Shown piece by piece: positions 1-10,730 of a stretch of DNA of 64,000 nucleotides. The stretch's first letter is position 1. Every line of letters begins with the position of its first letter. The stretch comes from Shewanella aestuarii. GTDB taxonomy: Bacteria; Pseudomonadota; Gammaproteobacteria; Enterobacterales; Shewanellaceae. Where the stretch lies: contig NZ_CP050313.1 of the NCBI RefSeq assembly GCF_011765625.1, positions 182,501 through 246,500 of the forward strand, in the 5' to 3' direction. The translations under genes and the position numbers were made by a program. The notes beneath the pieces are model-generated. The model saw nothing but the letters and a program-made list of their open reading frames with translations, did no database searches and was not told the origin of the DNA.

Positions 1-1112
<1,112 letters not shown>

Positions 1113-1279
1113 TACAACCCAGATGGGTTTTACTTAAAACGTTCCAGACGTTTAAAGCACTTCCTCCTTCCGTGGAGGTCGTACTGATACTTAGTATTAG
1201 GATAAAGCACTTAAGCAGTGTGAACTCAAATCAGCTTTCCGAATTATTATTTAATGCCAAGGCGTTAAATAGACAAATT

Positions 1280-1398
1280 TGTCTGGAAACCATAGAGCTG
1301 TGGTCCCACCTGAACCCATTCCGAACTCAGAAGTGAAACACAGTATCGCCGATGGTAGTGTGGGGTCTCCCCATGTGAGAGTAGGTCATTTCCAGGCG
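1280..1398 (+). rRNA. 5S ribosomal RNA
   Basis: A sequence of about 118 bases lies 167 bases after the 23S end. It contains the conserved 5S core CCGAACTCAGAAGTGAAA and GCCGATGGTAGTGTGGGG, and its ends pair (GTCTGGAAA with TTTCCAGGC) to form helix I. It is cotranscribed with the 23S gene and followed 10 bases later by tRNA-Asp, a common distal tRNA in gammaproteobacterial rrn operons. The end positions are set from the helix and are approximate. Confidence 0.95.
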
Positions 1399-1408
1399 CC
1401 AATTTTGT

Positions 1409-1485
1409 GGAGCGGTAGTTCAGTTGGTTAGAATACCGGCCTGTCACGCCGGGGGTCGCGGGTTCGAGTCCCGTCCGCTCCGCCA
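1409..1485 (+). tRNA. tRNA-Asp (anticodon GTC)
   Basis: A 77-nt intact tRNA with a seven-base acceptor stem GGAGCGG/CCGCTCC, D-arm TTCAGTTGGTTAGAA, anticodon loop CTGTCAC carrying GTC, T-arm GGGTTCGAGTCCC and an encoded CCA end. It differs from E. coli tRNA-Asp at only a few positions. It is the last intact gene of the rRNA operon and is followed by a strong rho-independent terminator. Two decayed tandem copies lie downstream. Confidence 0.98.
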
Positions 1486-1494
1486 CTTACATAG

Positions 1495-1525
1495 AAGCCT
1501 CGTCAGAAATGACGAGGCTTTTTTG
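1495..1525 (+). terminator. Rho-independent terminator of the rRNA/tRNA-Asp operon
   Basis: An 11-bp perfect stem AAGCCTCGTCA/TGACGAGGCTT closes a GAAA tetraloop and is followed by a run of T residues. It sits 10 bases after the CCA end of tRNA-Asp. The same terminator is duplicated at 1630-1658. Confidence 0.93.
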
Positions 1526-1543
1526 TTTCTAAAAATCATCGAA

Positions 1544-1620
1544 GGGGCAGTTCAGTTGGTTAGGCTCTTTTACATAACAAGCGGCCTGTCACGCCGGGGG
1601 GCGCGGAGTCCGCTCCGCCA
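1544..1620 (+). pseudogene. Decayed tandem copy of tRNA-Asp (copy 2)
   Basis: This segment keeps the D-arm core TTCAGTTGGTTAG, the anticodon arm CCTGTCACGCCGG with GTC, and the 3' end CCGCTCCGCCA. The 5' acceptor strand no longer matches (GGGGCAG), an insertion of about a dozen bases separates the D-arm from the anticodon arm, and the T-arm has lost its TTCG portion. It cannot fold as a normal tRNA. It lies 135 bases from the intact gene and is followed by a near-identical copy of the same terminator, so a tandem duplication of tRNA plus terminator followed by decay is the likely origin. Confidence 0.8.
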
Positions 1621-1629
1621 CTTACATAG

Positions 1630-1658
1630 AAGCCTCGTCAGAAATGACGAGGCTTTTT
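1630..1658 (+). terminator. Duplicated rho-independent terminator after tRNA-Asp copy 2
   Basis: The same 11-bp stem and GAAA loop as at 1495-1525, followed by five T residues. It belongs to the second repeat unit. Confidence 0.88.
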
Positions 1659-1677
1659 GTTTCTAAACATCATCGAA

Positions 1678-1765
1678 GGGGCAGTTCAGTTGGTTAGGCT
1701 CTTTTAAATAGAAAGCGGCCGGTCACGCGTGCCGAAGGCATATTCGAGTCCCATCTGCTCAGCCA
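1678..1765 (+). pseudogene. Decayed tandem copy of tRNA-Asp (copy 3)
   Basis: The segment starts with the same 5' block as copy 2 (GGGGCAGTTCAGTTGGTTAG then GCTCTTTTA), 134 bases further on, and keeps the GGTCACG remnant of the anticodon loop, the T-loop TTCGAGTCCC and a 3' AGCCA. The acceptor stem and anticodon stem are broken. No terminator copy follows this unit. It is a relic, with no sign of function. Confidence 0.7.
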
Positions 1766-1905
1766 GCATTATGATAAGCCCTAGCAAAAATGTTAGGCTT
1801 TGGTATCTGAATTTTAAAGCCTTCTTCAAAAAAAGATCTATTCTCTTGCTATTGCCATATTGGTTACCTAACTTAGAGAACAATTATTTTAATAAAGGAT
1901 GTGCC

Positions 1906-3180
1906 ATGAAGCTTGAGATGATCTGCACGGGTGAAGAAGTCTTATCGGGTCAGATAATTGATACTAACGCTGCTTGGGTTGCTAATACCATGATGGAGTT
2001 AGGGATAGAGATGCAATATAGAGTGACTGTTGGTGATCGCTTAGATGACCTTATTAACGTATTCCAAGAACGCAGTATGCATGCTGATGTGATTATCGTT
2101 AATGGTGGTTTGGGACCAACTAGTGATGATATGTCTGCATTGGCGATGGCAAAGGCAAAAGGTGAAGAACTTGTCGAAAATGTGCAATGGCGTGAACACT
2201 TACAAGATTGGTTTGCGCGAAATAATCGTGTGATGCCCAAAAGTAATTTGAAGCAAGCTTGGTTACCCGCTTCAGCCGTTATGGTTGATAATCCTGTTGG
2301 TACTGCTTGTGGTTTTAGAGTAAAGCTCAATAATGCATGGCTTTTTTTTACTCCTGGTGTGCCTCATGAATTAAAGCACATGATTAGGGAGCAATTCATT
2401 CCATTTATTCGCCAAGAGTTTGGGGTTCAAGATATATCTGCTTTAGAGAAGTTTTTGACCATTGGTTATGGTGAGTCATCACTTGCTGATACTTTGTCGT
2501 CAATTGCCTTACCTGCAGGCATTGAACTAGGTTATCGCTCATCAATGCCACATATTGAAATAAAGATTTTTGCCCGTGGTGAAAAAGCTATTCGGCAACT
2601 GCCTGATATCACAAAACAAGTAAGGGCTTTACTTGGTAGCGCTGTGGTTGCTGAAAATAGACCGACATTAGCAGCTGAAATTCACCATCGTTTATATCAA
2701 TCAGGATTTAGTCTTAGTGTTGCAGAATCCTGTACTGGTGGGATGATCACCAGTCAGTTGATCGATTTTCCTGGTAGTTCGTCATACTTGCATCATGGCC
2801 TTGTCACCTACAGTAATGAATCAAAAGTAAATGTACTTGGTGTTAATCCGCAAATTTTGGATGACCATGGTGCAGTATCTGTCCAAACTGTTGAAGCCAT
2901 GGCCCAGGGCGTAAGAGCTATTTTGGACAGTGATTTTGCTTTAGCCACTAGTGGCATTGCTGGTCCAGATGGTGGTTCAGATGACAAGCCTGTGGGTACC
3001 GTTGCAATTGCATTGGCGACCAAAGAGGGGGTTTATAGTCAAATGATTAAATTGCCGCGGCGATCACGACAATTAGTTCGTAGTTTAAGTGCTGCTGTTG
3101 CCTATGATATGTTACGCCGAGAACTGCTAGGTGAGGAGGTAATTGTTGATTACCCTTCCATCCCACGATGTGGTGAGTAA
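1906..3180 (+). CDS. cinA: CinA family nicotinamide mononucleotide deamidase-related protein
   Basis: A 424-residue protein with the two-domain CinA layout: an N-terminal molybdopterin-binding-like (MoCF) domain over roughly residues 1-165, with the GGLGPTSDD motif, and a C-terminal PncC-type domain from about residue 255, with SVAESCTGG. In this family the C-terminal domain deamidates nicotinamide mononucleotide in the pyridine nucleotide salvage cycle; the N-terminal domain can have ADP-ribose pyrophosphatase activity. The start ATG at 1906 follows AAAGGA at a good distance and gives the usual family length of about 420; the longer frame from 1729 reads through tRNA relics. It is a single gene ending in a bidirectional terminator shared with the convergent lipoprotein gene. 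Confidence 0.93.
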   Translation: MKLEMICTGEEVLSGQIIDTNAAWVANTMMELGIEMQYRVTVGDRLDDLINVFQERSMHADVIIVNGGLGPTSDDMSALAMAKAKGEELVENVQWREHLQDWFARNNRVMPKSNLKQAWLPASAVMVDNPVGTACGFRVKLNNAWLFFTPGVPHELKHMIREQFIPFIRQEFGVQDISALEKFLTIGYGESSLADTLSSIALPAGIELGYRSSMPHIEIKIFARGEKAIRQLPDITKQVRALLGSAVVAENRPTLAAEIHHRLYQSGFSLSVAESCTGGMITSQLIDFPGSSSYLHHGLVTYSNESKVNVLGVNPQILDDHGAVSVQTVEAMAQGVRAILDSDFALATSGIAGPDGGSDDKPVGTVAIALATKEGVYSQMIKLPRRSRQLVRSLSAAVAYDMLRRELLGEEVIVDYPSIPRCGE

Positions 3181-3186
3181 TTGGAT

Positions 3187-3213
3187 AAAAAAAGCGCCAT
3201 TCGGCGCTTTTTT
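3187..3213. terminator. Bidirectional rho-independent terminator between cinA and the DUF1439 gene
   Basis: Stem GCGCC/GGCGC with loop ATTC, flanked by seven A on the left and six T on the right, so it can work for both converging genes. Confidence 0.9.
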
Positions 3214-3227
3214 AGAATGGAAGTGTT

Positions 3228-3764
3228 TTAAAACTTAACCACCAATTTACCTTTTTGTACTTGTAGCTCTTTAGTCATTTTAGCCATTAAAGCTTGATTG
3301 GTGTCATTCATATCTAAAGTATAAACCGGTTTGCTTTCAAGAAAACCGCGTAGAAAAGTCATCAGTTGTGGCGTTATGCTGGTTAGCATTTTTTCTACGT
3401 CGGCTGGCTCCGCGCTAACATTAACTAAATCAAGCTGCCTTAAATAGACACTTTTGGTATCAGGATCATACCAAGGTTGAGCCTCAAAGGTAGTTTTCAA
3501 TTTGGCGCTAATAGGCAGTAGTGGGTTACTAACACTTACTTTTGTTGTGGCGGTTAAACCCATGGTGTTGGGTTTATCGCCAAGGGCGACTTCCATATCG
3601 TTTAATACTACGTTAATGCCAATAAATTGATTGCCTTGCTTAACTTCAAAGTGCATTTCTTTGTTAAGGTAGTTTTCAATTTCAGATTCAGTAATGCTGT
3701 ACTGACTGGCACAGCCAGTCAGTAGTAATAGCATGGATAGCGCAATCAGCTTTAGTTTTATCAT
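3228..3764 (-). CDS. DUF1439 (YceB-like) lipoprotein
   Basis: A 178-residue protein with a short hydrophobic signal and the lipobox LTGC, so Cys18 is the predicted lipid-attached residue. The rest resembles the DUF1439/YceB family of small periplasmic lipoproteins, whose tubular fold is thought to bind a hydrophobic ligand; the function is not known. Its ATG overlaps the stop codon of ppc by one base (TAATG on the coding strand), so it is very likely translated by coupling with ppc. Identification rests on length, lipobox and general pattern, and is moderate. Confidence 0.8.
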   Translation of the reverse strand: MIKLKLIALSMLLLLTGCASQYSITESEIENYLNKEMHFEVKQGNQFIGINVVLNDMEVALGDKPNTMGLTATTKVSVSNPLLPISAKLKTTFEAQPWYDPDTKSVYLRQLDLVNVSAEPADVEKMLTSITPQLMTFLRGFLESKPVYTLDMNDTNQALMAKMTKELQVQKGKLVVKF

Positions 3765-6412
3765 TATCCTGTATTTCTCATACCTGCGGCAACGCCTGCA
3801 ATGGTAAGCATTAAGGCTAACTGTACATGTTCAGAAGGTTCAACTTCTTTGCGGGTACGTGCCAAAAGCTCGGTTTGGAGAAAGTTTAGTGGATCAATGT
3901 ACGGATTGCGAAGTTTTACTGATTCACGATTCCATGGTGTATGCGCCATAAGCTCATCTGATTCGGTCAGTGACAGTACAGTATCAATGCCCAATTGTAG
4001 GCGAGCTCTTAATTTTTCACCTAAATGATGTAATTCAGGTTTTACTAAGCAGTTTTCATAATAGCGTGCCAAATTGGGCTCTGCTTTCATGTATACCATT
4101 TCTAACATTGAGATACGGGTTTCAAAAAACGGCCATTGGGCTTCCATTTCACGCAGTAGTTCTAACTCTCCACGATCAATGGCACCTTGCAGTGCTTCAC
4201 CCGCTCCTAACCATGCTGGTAGCATTAAGCGGTTCTGTGACCAAGCGAAAATCCACGGAATTGCACGTAAGCTTTCAATGCCACCATCAACTTTACGTTT
4301 AGCTGGGCGACTACCTAATGGTAATTTACCTAATTCAACTTCAGGGGTTGCTGAGCGGAAATAAGGCACAAAATCTTTTTCTTCACGGACAATACCACGA
4401 TAGTGATCAACTGACTCAGCAGCAATACGTTCCATGCAGTCTCGCCAGGCTTTTTTCGGCTCCGGAGGCGGTAATAAAGTCGCTTCTAGTACTGCGGAGG
4501 TATATAACGCTAAGCTTTGTACAGCAAGTTTAGGTAAACCAAACTTAAAGCGGATCATCTCGCCTTGTTCCGTCACGCGGATGCGACCGTCTACCGAACC
4601 AGGTGGTTGCGATAAAATAGCTTTATGGGCAGGCCCGCCACCACGACCAATTGAACCACCTCGTCCGTGGAATAGCATCAGTTTTACTTCAGCTTTTTTA
4701 CACACAGAGACAAGTTGTTCTTGGGCGCGATACTGTGCCCAAGCTGCGGCCATTACGCCGGCATCTTTGGCTGAGTCAGAATAGCCAATCATTACTTCTT
4801 GCATACCTTTGGTATAACCACGATACCAATCGATATTTAGTAGTGACTCGATGCAGCTTGCGGCATTAGTTAAGTCTTCAAGGGTTTCGAATAATGGCAC
4901 TACGCGCATTGGGTGGCTGCAGCCGGTTTCTTTTAATAGTAACAACACCGCCAGTACATCAGATGGTTTGCCAGCCATAGAAATGACATAAGAGCCCAGT
5001 GCATTTTTAGGTTGGGTAGCGATTAATGCACAGGTTTTGACCACTTCGGCAACATCAGCACTAGGTTGCCAGTTTGCTGGTATTAGCGGACGACGACTGG
5101 TTAGCTCACGCAGTAAGAAAGCCTGCTTTTCATTTTCATCCCAGTGATTGTAATCGCCCATGCCTAAGTATCGTGTGAGTTCAGCGATAACATCGCTATG
5201 GCGTGTTGCATCTTGGCGAATATCTAAACGAAGCATATGAATGCCGAAACACGCTAAACGGCGTAGGATATCTAGCAATAAACCATTGGCAATTAGACGC
5301 ATGCCTGAATCACATAAGCTTTTGTAAAGCATCTCTAATGGTTTTTGTAAGTCAGCTTGCTGCCATATTAAGGTGGCGGTATCAATATCAGGATGTTGAC
5401 CTTCTAAGCGCGCATTTAAGTAATCGATGGTATTACGTAATTTACTGCGCAGCTGCCTTAATACATCACGATAAGGCTCATCACTATTATTGGTGTACTC
5501 CCTTAGCTCGGCATTAGCTTGCGACATTGATAGCTCACTGACTAAAGCGACAACATCTTTAAGGTATAAACGTGCCGCAGCATGACGATTTCGGTCCAGT
5601 ACTTCTTGTGTCACAACGGAAGTGACAAATGGATTGCCGTCACGATCACCACCCATCCAGCTAGAAAACCGGACTGGAGCAATATCGATTGGTAGTTCTT
5701 GTCCTGTACGCTGTTCTACCTGATCATTTAACTGACGTAAAAAGTCAGGAATGGCTTGCCATAGCGAGGCTTCAATAGTGCTTAATCCCCAGCGTGCTTC
5801 GTCAACGGGTGTTGGACGTTCGCGGCGGATTTCATTGGTATGCCATATTTGAGCGATTAATTGACGTAAACGCAGAGTGTTTTGTTGGCGCTCACGCTCT
5901 GATAATTGGCTGTTTTCATCGTCTGTTAGGCAGTCAACGACTGAGGTGTACTTTTGGATTAGCGTACGGCGTGAAATTTCTGTTGGATGCGCGGTTAATA
6001 CTAAATCGATGTCCATTTGCTTTAAGCTTTCGATCACATCGTTAGCATCAAGATTAGTATTCAGTAAACGGCCTAAGAGCTGCTCAACCGGATCGGGAAC
6101 ACAAACTAATTCATCGCAGTTACGGCTAATGCTGTGGTATTGCTCGGCAATATTGGCCAAGTTTAAAAATTGGTTGAAAGCTTTGGCGAAAGGGACAAGT
6201 TCTTCATCCGGTAATGAGGTTAACAAGGCTAACATCTGCTCACGCGAGCTTTCATCACCTTTACGAGCTTGTTTGGCTAAAATACGGATTTGCTCTACTT
6301 TTTCTAAGAATGCATCACCTAAATGGCTTTGCATCGTCTCACCTAATATTTGGCCTAAGTTGCTCACATTTGATCGCAGTGATGCATACATATCTGCCAC
6401 TTGTTCAGCCAT
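3764..6412 (-). CDS. ppc: Phosphoenolpyruvate carboxylase
   Basis: An 882-residue enzyme that carboxylates phosphoenolpyruvate to oxaloacetate and replenishes the TCA cycle. Visible signatures are [13 protein letters not shown] with the catalytic His, the glycine-rich loop [19 protein letters not shown], the [11 protein letters not shown] block and the C-terminal GMRNTG that takes part in allosteric aspartate binding. The start chosen at 6412 ([14 protein letters not shown]) has GGGAG just upstream and gives a length within one residue of the E. coli protein; an open frame extends 16 codons further without support. It is cotranscribed with the downstream lipoprotein gene. Confidence 0.97.
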   Translation of the reverse strand: MAEQVADMYASLRSNVSNLGQILGETMQSHLGDAFLEKVEQIRILAKQARKGDESSREQMLALLTSLPDEELVPFAKAFNQFLNLANIAEQYHSISRNCDELVCVPDPVEQLLGRLLNTNLDANDVIESLKQMDIDLVLTAHPTEISRRTLIQKYTSVVDCLTDDENSQLSERERQQNTLRLRQLIAQIWHTNEIRRERPTPVDEARWGLSTIEASLWQAIPDFLRQLNDQVEQRTGQELPIDIAPVRFSSWMGGDRDGNPFVTSVVTQEVLDRNRHAAARLYLKDVVALVSELSMSQANAELREYTNNSDEPYRDVLRQLRSKLRNTIDYLNARLEGQHPDIDTATLIWQQADLQKPLEMLYKSLCDSGMRLIANGLLLDILRRLACFGIHMLRLDIRQDATRHSDVIAELTRYLGMGDYNHWDENEKQAFLLRELTSRRPLIPANWQPSADVAEVVKTCALIATQPKNALGSYVISMAGKPSDVLAVLLLLKETGCSHPMRVVPLFETLEDLTNAASCIESLLNIDWYRGYTKGMQEVMIGYSDSAKDAGVMAAAWAQYRAQEQLVSVCKKAEVKLMLFHGRGGSIGRGGGPAHKAILSQPPGSVDGRIRVTEQGEMIRFKFGLPKLAVQSLALYTSAVLEATLLPPPEPKKAWRDCMERIAAESVDHYRGIVREEKDFVPYFRSATPEVELGKLPLGSRPAKRKVDGGIESLRAIPWIFAWSQNRLMLPAWLGAGEALQGAIDRGELELLREMEAQWPFFETRISMLEMVYMKAEPNLARYYENCLVKPELHHLGEKLRARLQLGIDTVLSLTESDELMAHTPWNRESVKLRNPYIDPLNFLQTELLARTRKEVEPSEHVQLALMLTIAGVAAGMRNTG

Positions 6413-6554
6413 ACATACTCCCAATTTGTTTCTAACTTGCTTAGCACAATAACTAGCCAATAAGTTGCGGTCAATATCTGACAGGTTATTTTTGTAGTTT
6501 TATTTCGTCAAAAAATTACAGAAAACAGTTTTTTTGGTATTTATTTTGTCATTT

Positions 6555-7706
6555 CTATTTGATACATGCGTGGTAAATCATCTTTTTAACAAGTTCCACC
6601 GTTGGCGTGAGATATTCTAAACCTATGTACTCATCGGGTTGATGAGCTTGGTTAATGCTGCCAGGTCCAAGAACTAAGGTTTGACAACCTAATCGATTAA
6701 TATACGGTGCTTCTGTTGAGTAGTTAACGACTTCTGCTTCATTGCCGGATAACTCTTCGACGAGTTGAGTCCATGGATTGTCTGCTTTACCGGCAAATGA
6801 TTCTGCGCCCGGATATAAAGTACTGACACTAATACTGCCTGGGTATTGTTTGCTAATGTCTGCAAGATAATTTAGGACTAGTAGTTCCAGTTCTGCCAAC
6901 TCCATGCCCGGTAGTGGGCGAATATCTAAGTGCAAATCACAACAGCCACAAATGCGATTAGCGGCATCACCACCATGTATATGGCCTAAATTCATGGTTG
7001 GGTATGGTACTGTAAACGCATCTTCGCGATAGTTTTCACTTAAATGCTGCTTCAGTTTAAGCAGTTGACCAATAACTTGGTGCATGATTTCAATTGCGTT
7101 TAAGCCGCGGGCCGGATCCGATGAATGACCACTACGTCCAATCACTCTGATCCCTTGTGCTAAATGACCTTTGTGCATGTAAACCGGTTTTAAGCTTGTG
7201 GGTTCACCAATAACGGCATAATCAGGCGCGATAACTTTAGAATCAGCAAAGGCTTTTGCGCCGCTCATGGTGGTTTCTTCATCGGCACTCGCAAAAATGG
7301 TTAATGGGCGCTTAAACTCATTGAGTGGTAGATCTTTTAAGGCTTCTAATACCAAAGCAAAAAAACCTTTCATGTCGCAGGTGCCTAACCCATACCAGCG
7401 ATTGTCTTTTTCTGTTAAGGCAAATGGGCTTTGACTCCAGCGACCTTCATCAAATGGTACGGTATCGGTATGACCAGCAAGTAATAATCCACCATTACCG
7501 CTTCCTATGCGGGCAATTAAATTTTGCTTGTTGCGAGAATCGGCAACCGTTGGTGTTTCACAGCTAAACCCAAGCTCAGAAAACCATCCTTGCAACAAGC
7601 TGATAACTGCATGGTTACTCATATCTTGTTCTGGTTCTAGCGCACTGATGGATGGTGTGGCAATAAGCTGGCTAAAACAAGTCTTTAAATCCGGTATTCT
7701 GGTCAT
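6555..7706 (-). CDS. argE: Acetylornithine deacetylase
   Basis: A 383-residue M20-family zinc amidohydrolase that removes acetate from N-acetylornithine to give ornithine. The metal-site motifs are LAGHTDTVPFD (His and Asp), YGLGTCDMKGF and ADEETTMSGA with the catalytic Glu. Its presence shows that this organism uses the linear arginine pathway, which fits the separate argA at 51.4 kb. The ATG at 7706 follows AGGAT. It is divergent from argC, and a pair of ArgR boxes lies only 26 bases upstream of its start, so ArgR repression is expected. Confidence 0.97.
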   Translation of the reverse strand: MTRIPDLKTCFSQLIATPSISALEPEQDMSNHAVISLLQGWFSELGFSCETPTVADSRNKQNLIARIGSGNGGLLLAGHTDTVPFDEGRWSQSPFALTEKDNRWYGLGTCDMKGFFALVLEALKDLPLNEFKRPLTIFASADEETTMSGAKAFADSKVIAPDYAVIGEPTSLKPVYMHKGHLAQGIRVIGRSGHSSDPARGLNAIEIMHQVIGQLLKLKQHLSENYREDAFTVPYPTMNLGHIHGGDAANRICGCCDLHLDIRPLPGMELAELELLVLNYLADISKQYPGSISVSTLYPGAESFAGKADNPWTQLVEELSGNEAEVVNYSTEAPYINRLGCQTLVLGPGSINQAHQPDEYIGLEYLTPTVELVKKMIYHACIK

Positions 7707-7731
7707 TATCTATCCTTGCCTGTCAAAAAAT

Positions 7732-7770
7732 AATAAATACTTATTCAATAATATTGCATAAAAAATTATG
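7732..7770. promoter_or_regulatory. ArgR operator (tandem ARG boxes) between argE and argC
   Basis: Two 18-bp boxes lie exactly 3 bp apart, the canonical ArgR hexamer arrangement. Box 1, AATAAATACTTATTCAAT (7732-7749), matches the consensus WNTGAATWWWWATTCANW except for one position. Box 2, ATTGCATAAAAAATTATG (7753-7770), is weaker. The site should serve both divergent transcripts. The match was made by eye. Confidence 0.8.
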
Positions 7771-7893
7771 TGTGCTAGTCTATCACCCAGCTGTTAATGA
7801 CACCATAACTTGATTGTTTGAAATGAAAAAATTTATGCATAGCTTAGCGTTAAAATCTACTATACCAACTCTGCGTCAACACTTCCTGCGACG

Positions 7894-7933
7894 ATAGTGC
7901 GATATAGGCCGTGTCGGTCTAGCAATGTACTAT
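7894..7933 (+). other. Possible stem-loop in the argC leader
   Basis: Inside an otherwise AT-rich spacer, 7866-7925 is unusually GC-rich. TAGGCC (7905-7910) can pair with GGTCTA (7916-7921) around loop GTGTC, and an outer ATAGT/ACTAT pair encloses it (7894-7898 with 7929-7933). It ends about 40 bases before the argC ATG and has no T run. It may be an RNA leader structure or part of a dispersed repeat; the function is unknown. Confidence 0.35.
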
Positions 7934-7972
7934 GCTAACCCAGTCATTTTTAATATAAGAATTTAAAAAAAT

Positions 7973-8953
7973 ATGAAAAATATCGCAATTATTGGCGCAA
8001 GTGGTTACACAGGCGCACAAATTACCTCGTTAATTGATGCCGATGCCAACCTAAGTGTTCAAGGTTTGTATGTGTCTGAGAACAGCTTAGACAAAGGCCG
8101 CAAGCTGGCAGATTTATATCCTATCTATAGCCATATGCACTACGCGCTATCACCATTAACCGCTGAAGCTAAAGCATCCATTGTGGCACAAGCTGATGGC
8201 GTAGTACTCGCGACCGAGCATTCTGTCAGCTTAGAGTTGGCTGCAGAATTTTATAATCAAGGTTTAGCAGTGTTTGACTTAAGCGGTGCATACCGTTTTG
8301 CTGATGCAGAGCAATATCCCAAATGGTATGGCTTTGAGCATACTCAGCCTGAAGTGTTAGCGAATGCTGTTTATGGTTTGGCTGAATGGAATGCTGAGCA
8401 AATCAAGCAAACAAAAATGATTGCGGTTCCTGGCTGTTATCCTACGGCTTCATTAACGGCGTTAAAGCCGTTAAAGGCATTATTAACTTCATCTTATCCT
8501 GTGATTAATGCTGTGAGTGGTGTTACGGGGGCGGGTCGTAAAGCGCAGTTGCATACCAGTTTTTGTGAAGTCAGCTTAACTCCGTATGGCGTACTGGGTC
8601 ACAGACATCAACCTGAGATTGCAACACAATTAGGTCAAGAGGTGATTTTTACCCCCCATTTAGGTAATTTTAAGCGTGGTATTTTGGCAACCATTACAGT
8701 GCAATTAAAACCCGGTACGACAGAGGCCGACGTTGCTAAAGCCTATAGTGTTTACGATAACTCACCTATTGTGACCGTTAAGCATAATCAATTCCCTAAA
8801 GTTGATGATGTGGTATTAACGCCTAATTGTCATCTTGGCTGGAAGTTTGATGCCAGCAGTGGCTACCTAGTGGTAGCAAGCGCCATAGATAATTTAATGA
8901 AAGGTGCAGCAAGCCAAGGCTTACAGTGCATTAAAATCCATTTCGACGTCTAG
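7973..8953 (+). CDS. argC: N-acetyl-gamma-glutamyl-phosphate reductase
   Basis: A 326-residue NADPH-dependent reductase that converts N-acetylglutamyl phosphate to the semialdehyde, the third step to ornithine. The N-terminal dinucleotide-binding motif [10 protein letters not shown] and the active-site VPGCYPTA with its nucleophilic Cys are intact. It is the first gene of the argCBFGH operon, followed 34 bases later by argB. The ATG at 7973 has only a weak ribosome binding site (AAAAAAAT), but no better start exists and the N terminus aligns with the family. Confidence 0.96.
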   Translation: MKNIAIIGASGYTGAQITSLIDADANLSVQGLYVSENSLDKGRKLADLYPIYSHMHYALSPLTAEAKASIVAQADGVVLATEHSVSLELAAEFYNQGLAVFDLSGAYRFADAEQYPKWYGFEHTQPEVLANAVYGLAEWNAEQIKQTKMIAVPGCYPTASLTALKPLKALLTSSYPVINAVSGVTGAGRKAQLHTSFCEVSLTPYGVLGHRHQPEIATQLGQEVIFTPHLGNFKRGILATITVQLKPGTTEADVAKAYSVYDNSPIVTVKHNQFPKVDDVVLTPNCHLGWKFDASSGYLVVASAIDNLMKGAASQGLQCIKIHFDV

Positions 8954-8987
8954 ATTAAGTCTAAGTTAAGAGTAAAAAGGTACAACA

Positions 8988-9767
8988 ATGACAACCAATT
9001 CTGTTTTAGTACTTAAAGTGGGCGGCGCATTACTGCAAACCGAGTCAGGTATGGCCAACCTGATGGCTGCCATCAAAGATATGACCACATCAGGCCAAAA
9101 AATTGTGTTAGTGCATGGTGGTGGTTGTTTGGTCGATGAGCAGCTCAGTGCCAATGGTAAAGAAATTATTAAGCTCGATGGTTTACGTGTTACCCCAGCA
9201 GATCAAATCCCGATTGTTGTAGGTGCATTAGCGGGAACATCTAACAAAATTCTTCAAGCCGCAGCGGCCAAAGCAGGACTTGTTAGCGTAGGCATGAGCC
9301 TTGGTGATGGTAATGTCGTTAGTGCCAAAATTAAAGATGAAAAACTTGGACTGGTGGGCGAAGTCACGCCAGACGATGCCACTTATTTGAACTTCATTTT
9401 AAGTCAAGGCTGGCTGCCAATTTGTAGTTCTATTGCAGTCTCTGACGCTGGTGACATGCTAAACGTTAATGCAGACCAAGCAGCAACAGCACTAGCCAAA
9501 TTAGTTAACGGTACCTTGGTATTGTTATCTGATGTGTCAGGCGTGTGGGATGCCAATAAACAAGTCATTAAAAGTTTAAATAAAAACCAAATTGAAGCCT
9601 TAGTCGCGCAGGGCGTGATTGAAAAAGGCATGAAAGTAAAAGTTGAAGCTGCACTTGAGGTGGCACAATGGATGGGCAAGCCTGTTTTAGTGGCCTCATG
9701 GCAAGACACCGAACAGTTAAAAACATTAGCACAAGGTGGGTCTATAGGGACCCAGATACAACCTTAA
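8988..9767 (+). CDS. argB: Acetylglutamate kinase
   Basis: A 259-residue amino acid kinase that phosphorylates N-acetylglutamate. The start motif VLKVGGALL and the substrate loop LVHGGGCLVDEQL are present, as is a C-terminal Gly/Lys-rich nucleotide-binding segment (GVIEKGMKVKVEAAL). The length matches the short, arginine-insensitive E. coli type (258). Many kinases of the cyclic pathway have an extra N-terminal helix used for arginine inhibition; it is absent here, which agrees with control at argA. AAAAAGG precedes the ATG. Confidence 0.96.
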   Translation: MTTNSVLVLKVGGALLQTESGMANLMAAIKDMTTSGQKIVLVHGGGCLVDEQLSANGKEIIKLDGLRVTPADQIPIVVGALAGTSNKILQAAAAKAGLVSVGMSLGDGNVVSAKIKDEKLGLVGEVTPDDATYLNFILSQGWLPICSSIAVSDAGDMLNVNADQAATALAKLVNGTLVLLSDVSGVWDANKQVIKSLNKNQIEALVAQGVIEKGMKVKVEAALEVAQWMGKPVLVASWQDTEQLKTLAQGGSIGTQIQP

Positions 9768-9778
9768 TGGAGTAGTTT

Positions 9779-10684
9779 ATGAAACACCTATTGTCGATCA
9801 AAGAGTTATCTCAATCTCAGCTATTAGATTTATTAGCATTAGCGAAAAAAATTAAAGCTAATCCAGCTGATTACCGTCGCGCCTTAGATGGTAAAAGTGT
9901 GGTGATGTTATTTGAAAAGCCATCACTTCGCACCCGAGTTAGCTTTGACATCGGCATTAATAAATTAGGTGGTCATTGCTTATACCTTGATCAGCAAAAT
10001 GGCGCTTTAGGTAAGCGTGAACCTGTATCTGATTTTGCCAGCAACTTATCCTGCTGGGCAGATGCCATTGTGGCGCGTACCTATTTACATAGCACAATTG
10101 AAGAACTGGCTGAACACGGTACAGTGCCCGTTATCAATGCGTTGTCAGACTTATATCATCCGTGCCAAGCTTTAGCCGATTTTCTGACCTTATCTGAAAA
10201 ATTTGAAGATGTCAGCAAAGTGAAATTGGCTTATGTGGGTGATGGCAATAATGTTGCGCACTCACTTATGTATGGTGCAGCAATACTTGGCGCAACCATG
10301 ACAGTGGTTTGCCCAGAAGGGCACTTCCCTGCTGACGAAGTCGTTGCCGATGTTAAGCAATTAGCAGAGCAATATGGTGGCCAACTTATTTTGACATCTG
10401 ATATTGATACTATGGATAACCAAGATGCTATCTATACTGATACTTGGATTTCAATGGGCGATAAAACCCCAATGGCAGAAATAGAAGCTAAATTTATGCC
10501 TTACCAAGTGAATTCACAATTAATGGCAAAAGTCGGGGCTAAGTACTTTATGCATTGTTTACCTGCATATCGTGAAGTCGAGGCAACCGCTGAAGTAATT
10601 GATGGCGAAGGCTCATTGATTTTAGATCAAGCAGAAAACCGTATGCACGCGCAAAACGCTGTGTTAGTTACCTTATTAAGTTAA
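9779..10684 (+). CDS. argF: Ornithine carbamoyltransferase
   Basis: A 301-residue enzyme joining ornithine and carbamoyl phosphate to citrulline. It has the carbamoyl-phosphate motif [10 protein letters not shown], the HPCQALADF block and the ornithine-site [10 protein letters not shown] loop. It begins 11 bases after argB and ends 46 bases before argG. At 301 residues it is the short form typical of anabolic enzymes placed inside arg operons, rather than the 334-residue E. coli ArgI type. Confidence 0.96.
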   Translation: MKHLLSIKELSQSQLLDLLALAKKIKANPADYRRALDGKSVVMLFEKPSLRTRVSFDIGINKLGGHCLYLDQQNGALGKREPVSDFASNLSCWADAIVARTYLHSTIEELAEHGTVPVINALSDLYHPCQALADFLTLSEKFEDVSKVKLAYVGDGNNVAHSLMYGAAILGATMTVVCPEGHFPADEVVADVKQLAEQYGGQLILTSDIDTMDNQDAIYTDTWISMGDKTPMAEIEAKFMPYQVNSQLMAKVGAKYFMHCLPAYREVEATAEVIDGEGSLILDQAENRMHAQNAVLVTLLS

Positions 10685-10730
10685 TGTTGAGTCAAGACTC
10701 AGCAAATCAATTGATTGTAGGAAAATTAAA

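Larger units (their letters stand above)
1526..1905. other. Repeat-derived spacer between tRNA-Asp and cinA
   Basis: About 380 bases that hold only the two decayed tRNA-Asp units and the duplicated terminator, then roughly 140 AT-rich bases leading to the cinA start. An open frame extends from about 1729 into cinA, but it runs through tRNA relic sequence and has no ribosome binding site, so I do not regard it as coding. Confidence 0.7.

Noticed and set aside
1729..1905. N-terminal extension of cinA
   Set aside because: The extra 59 codons run through a decayed tRNA copy and have no ribosome binding site; the family start is at 1906.
3801..6452. Several plus-strand frames of 70-190 codons opposite ppc
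   Set aside because: They are mirror frames of a long conserved gene, with no start signals and no recognisable domains.
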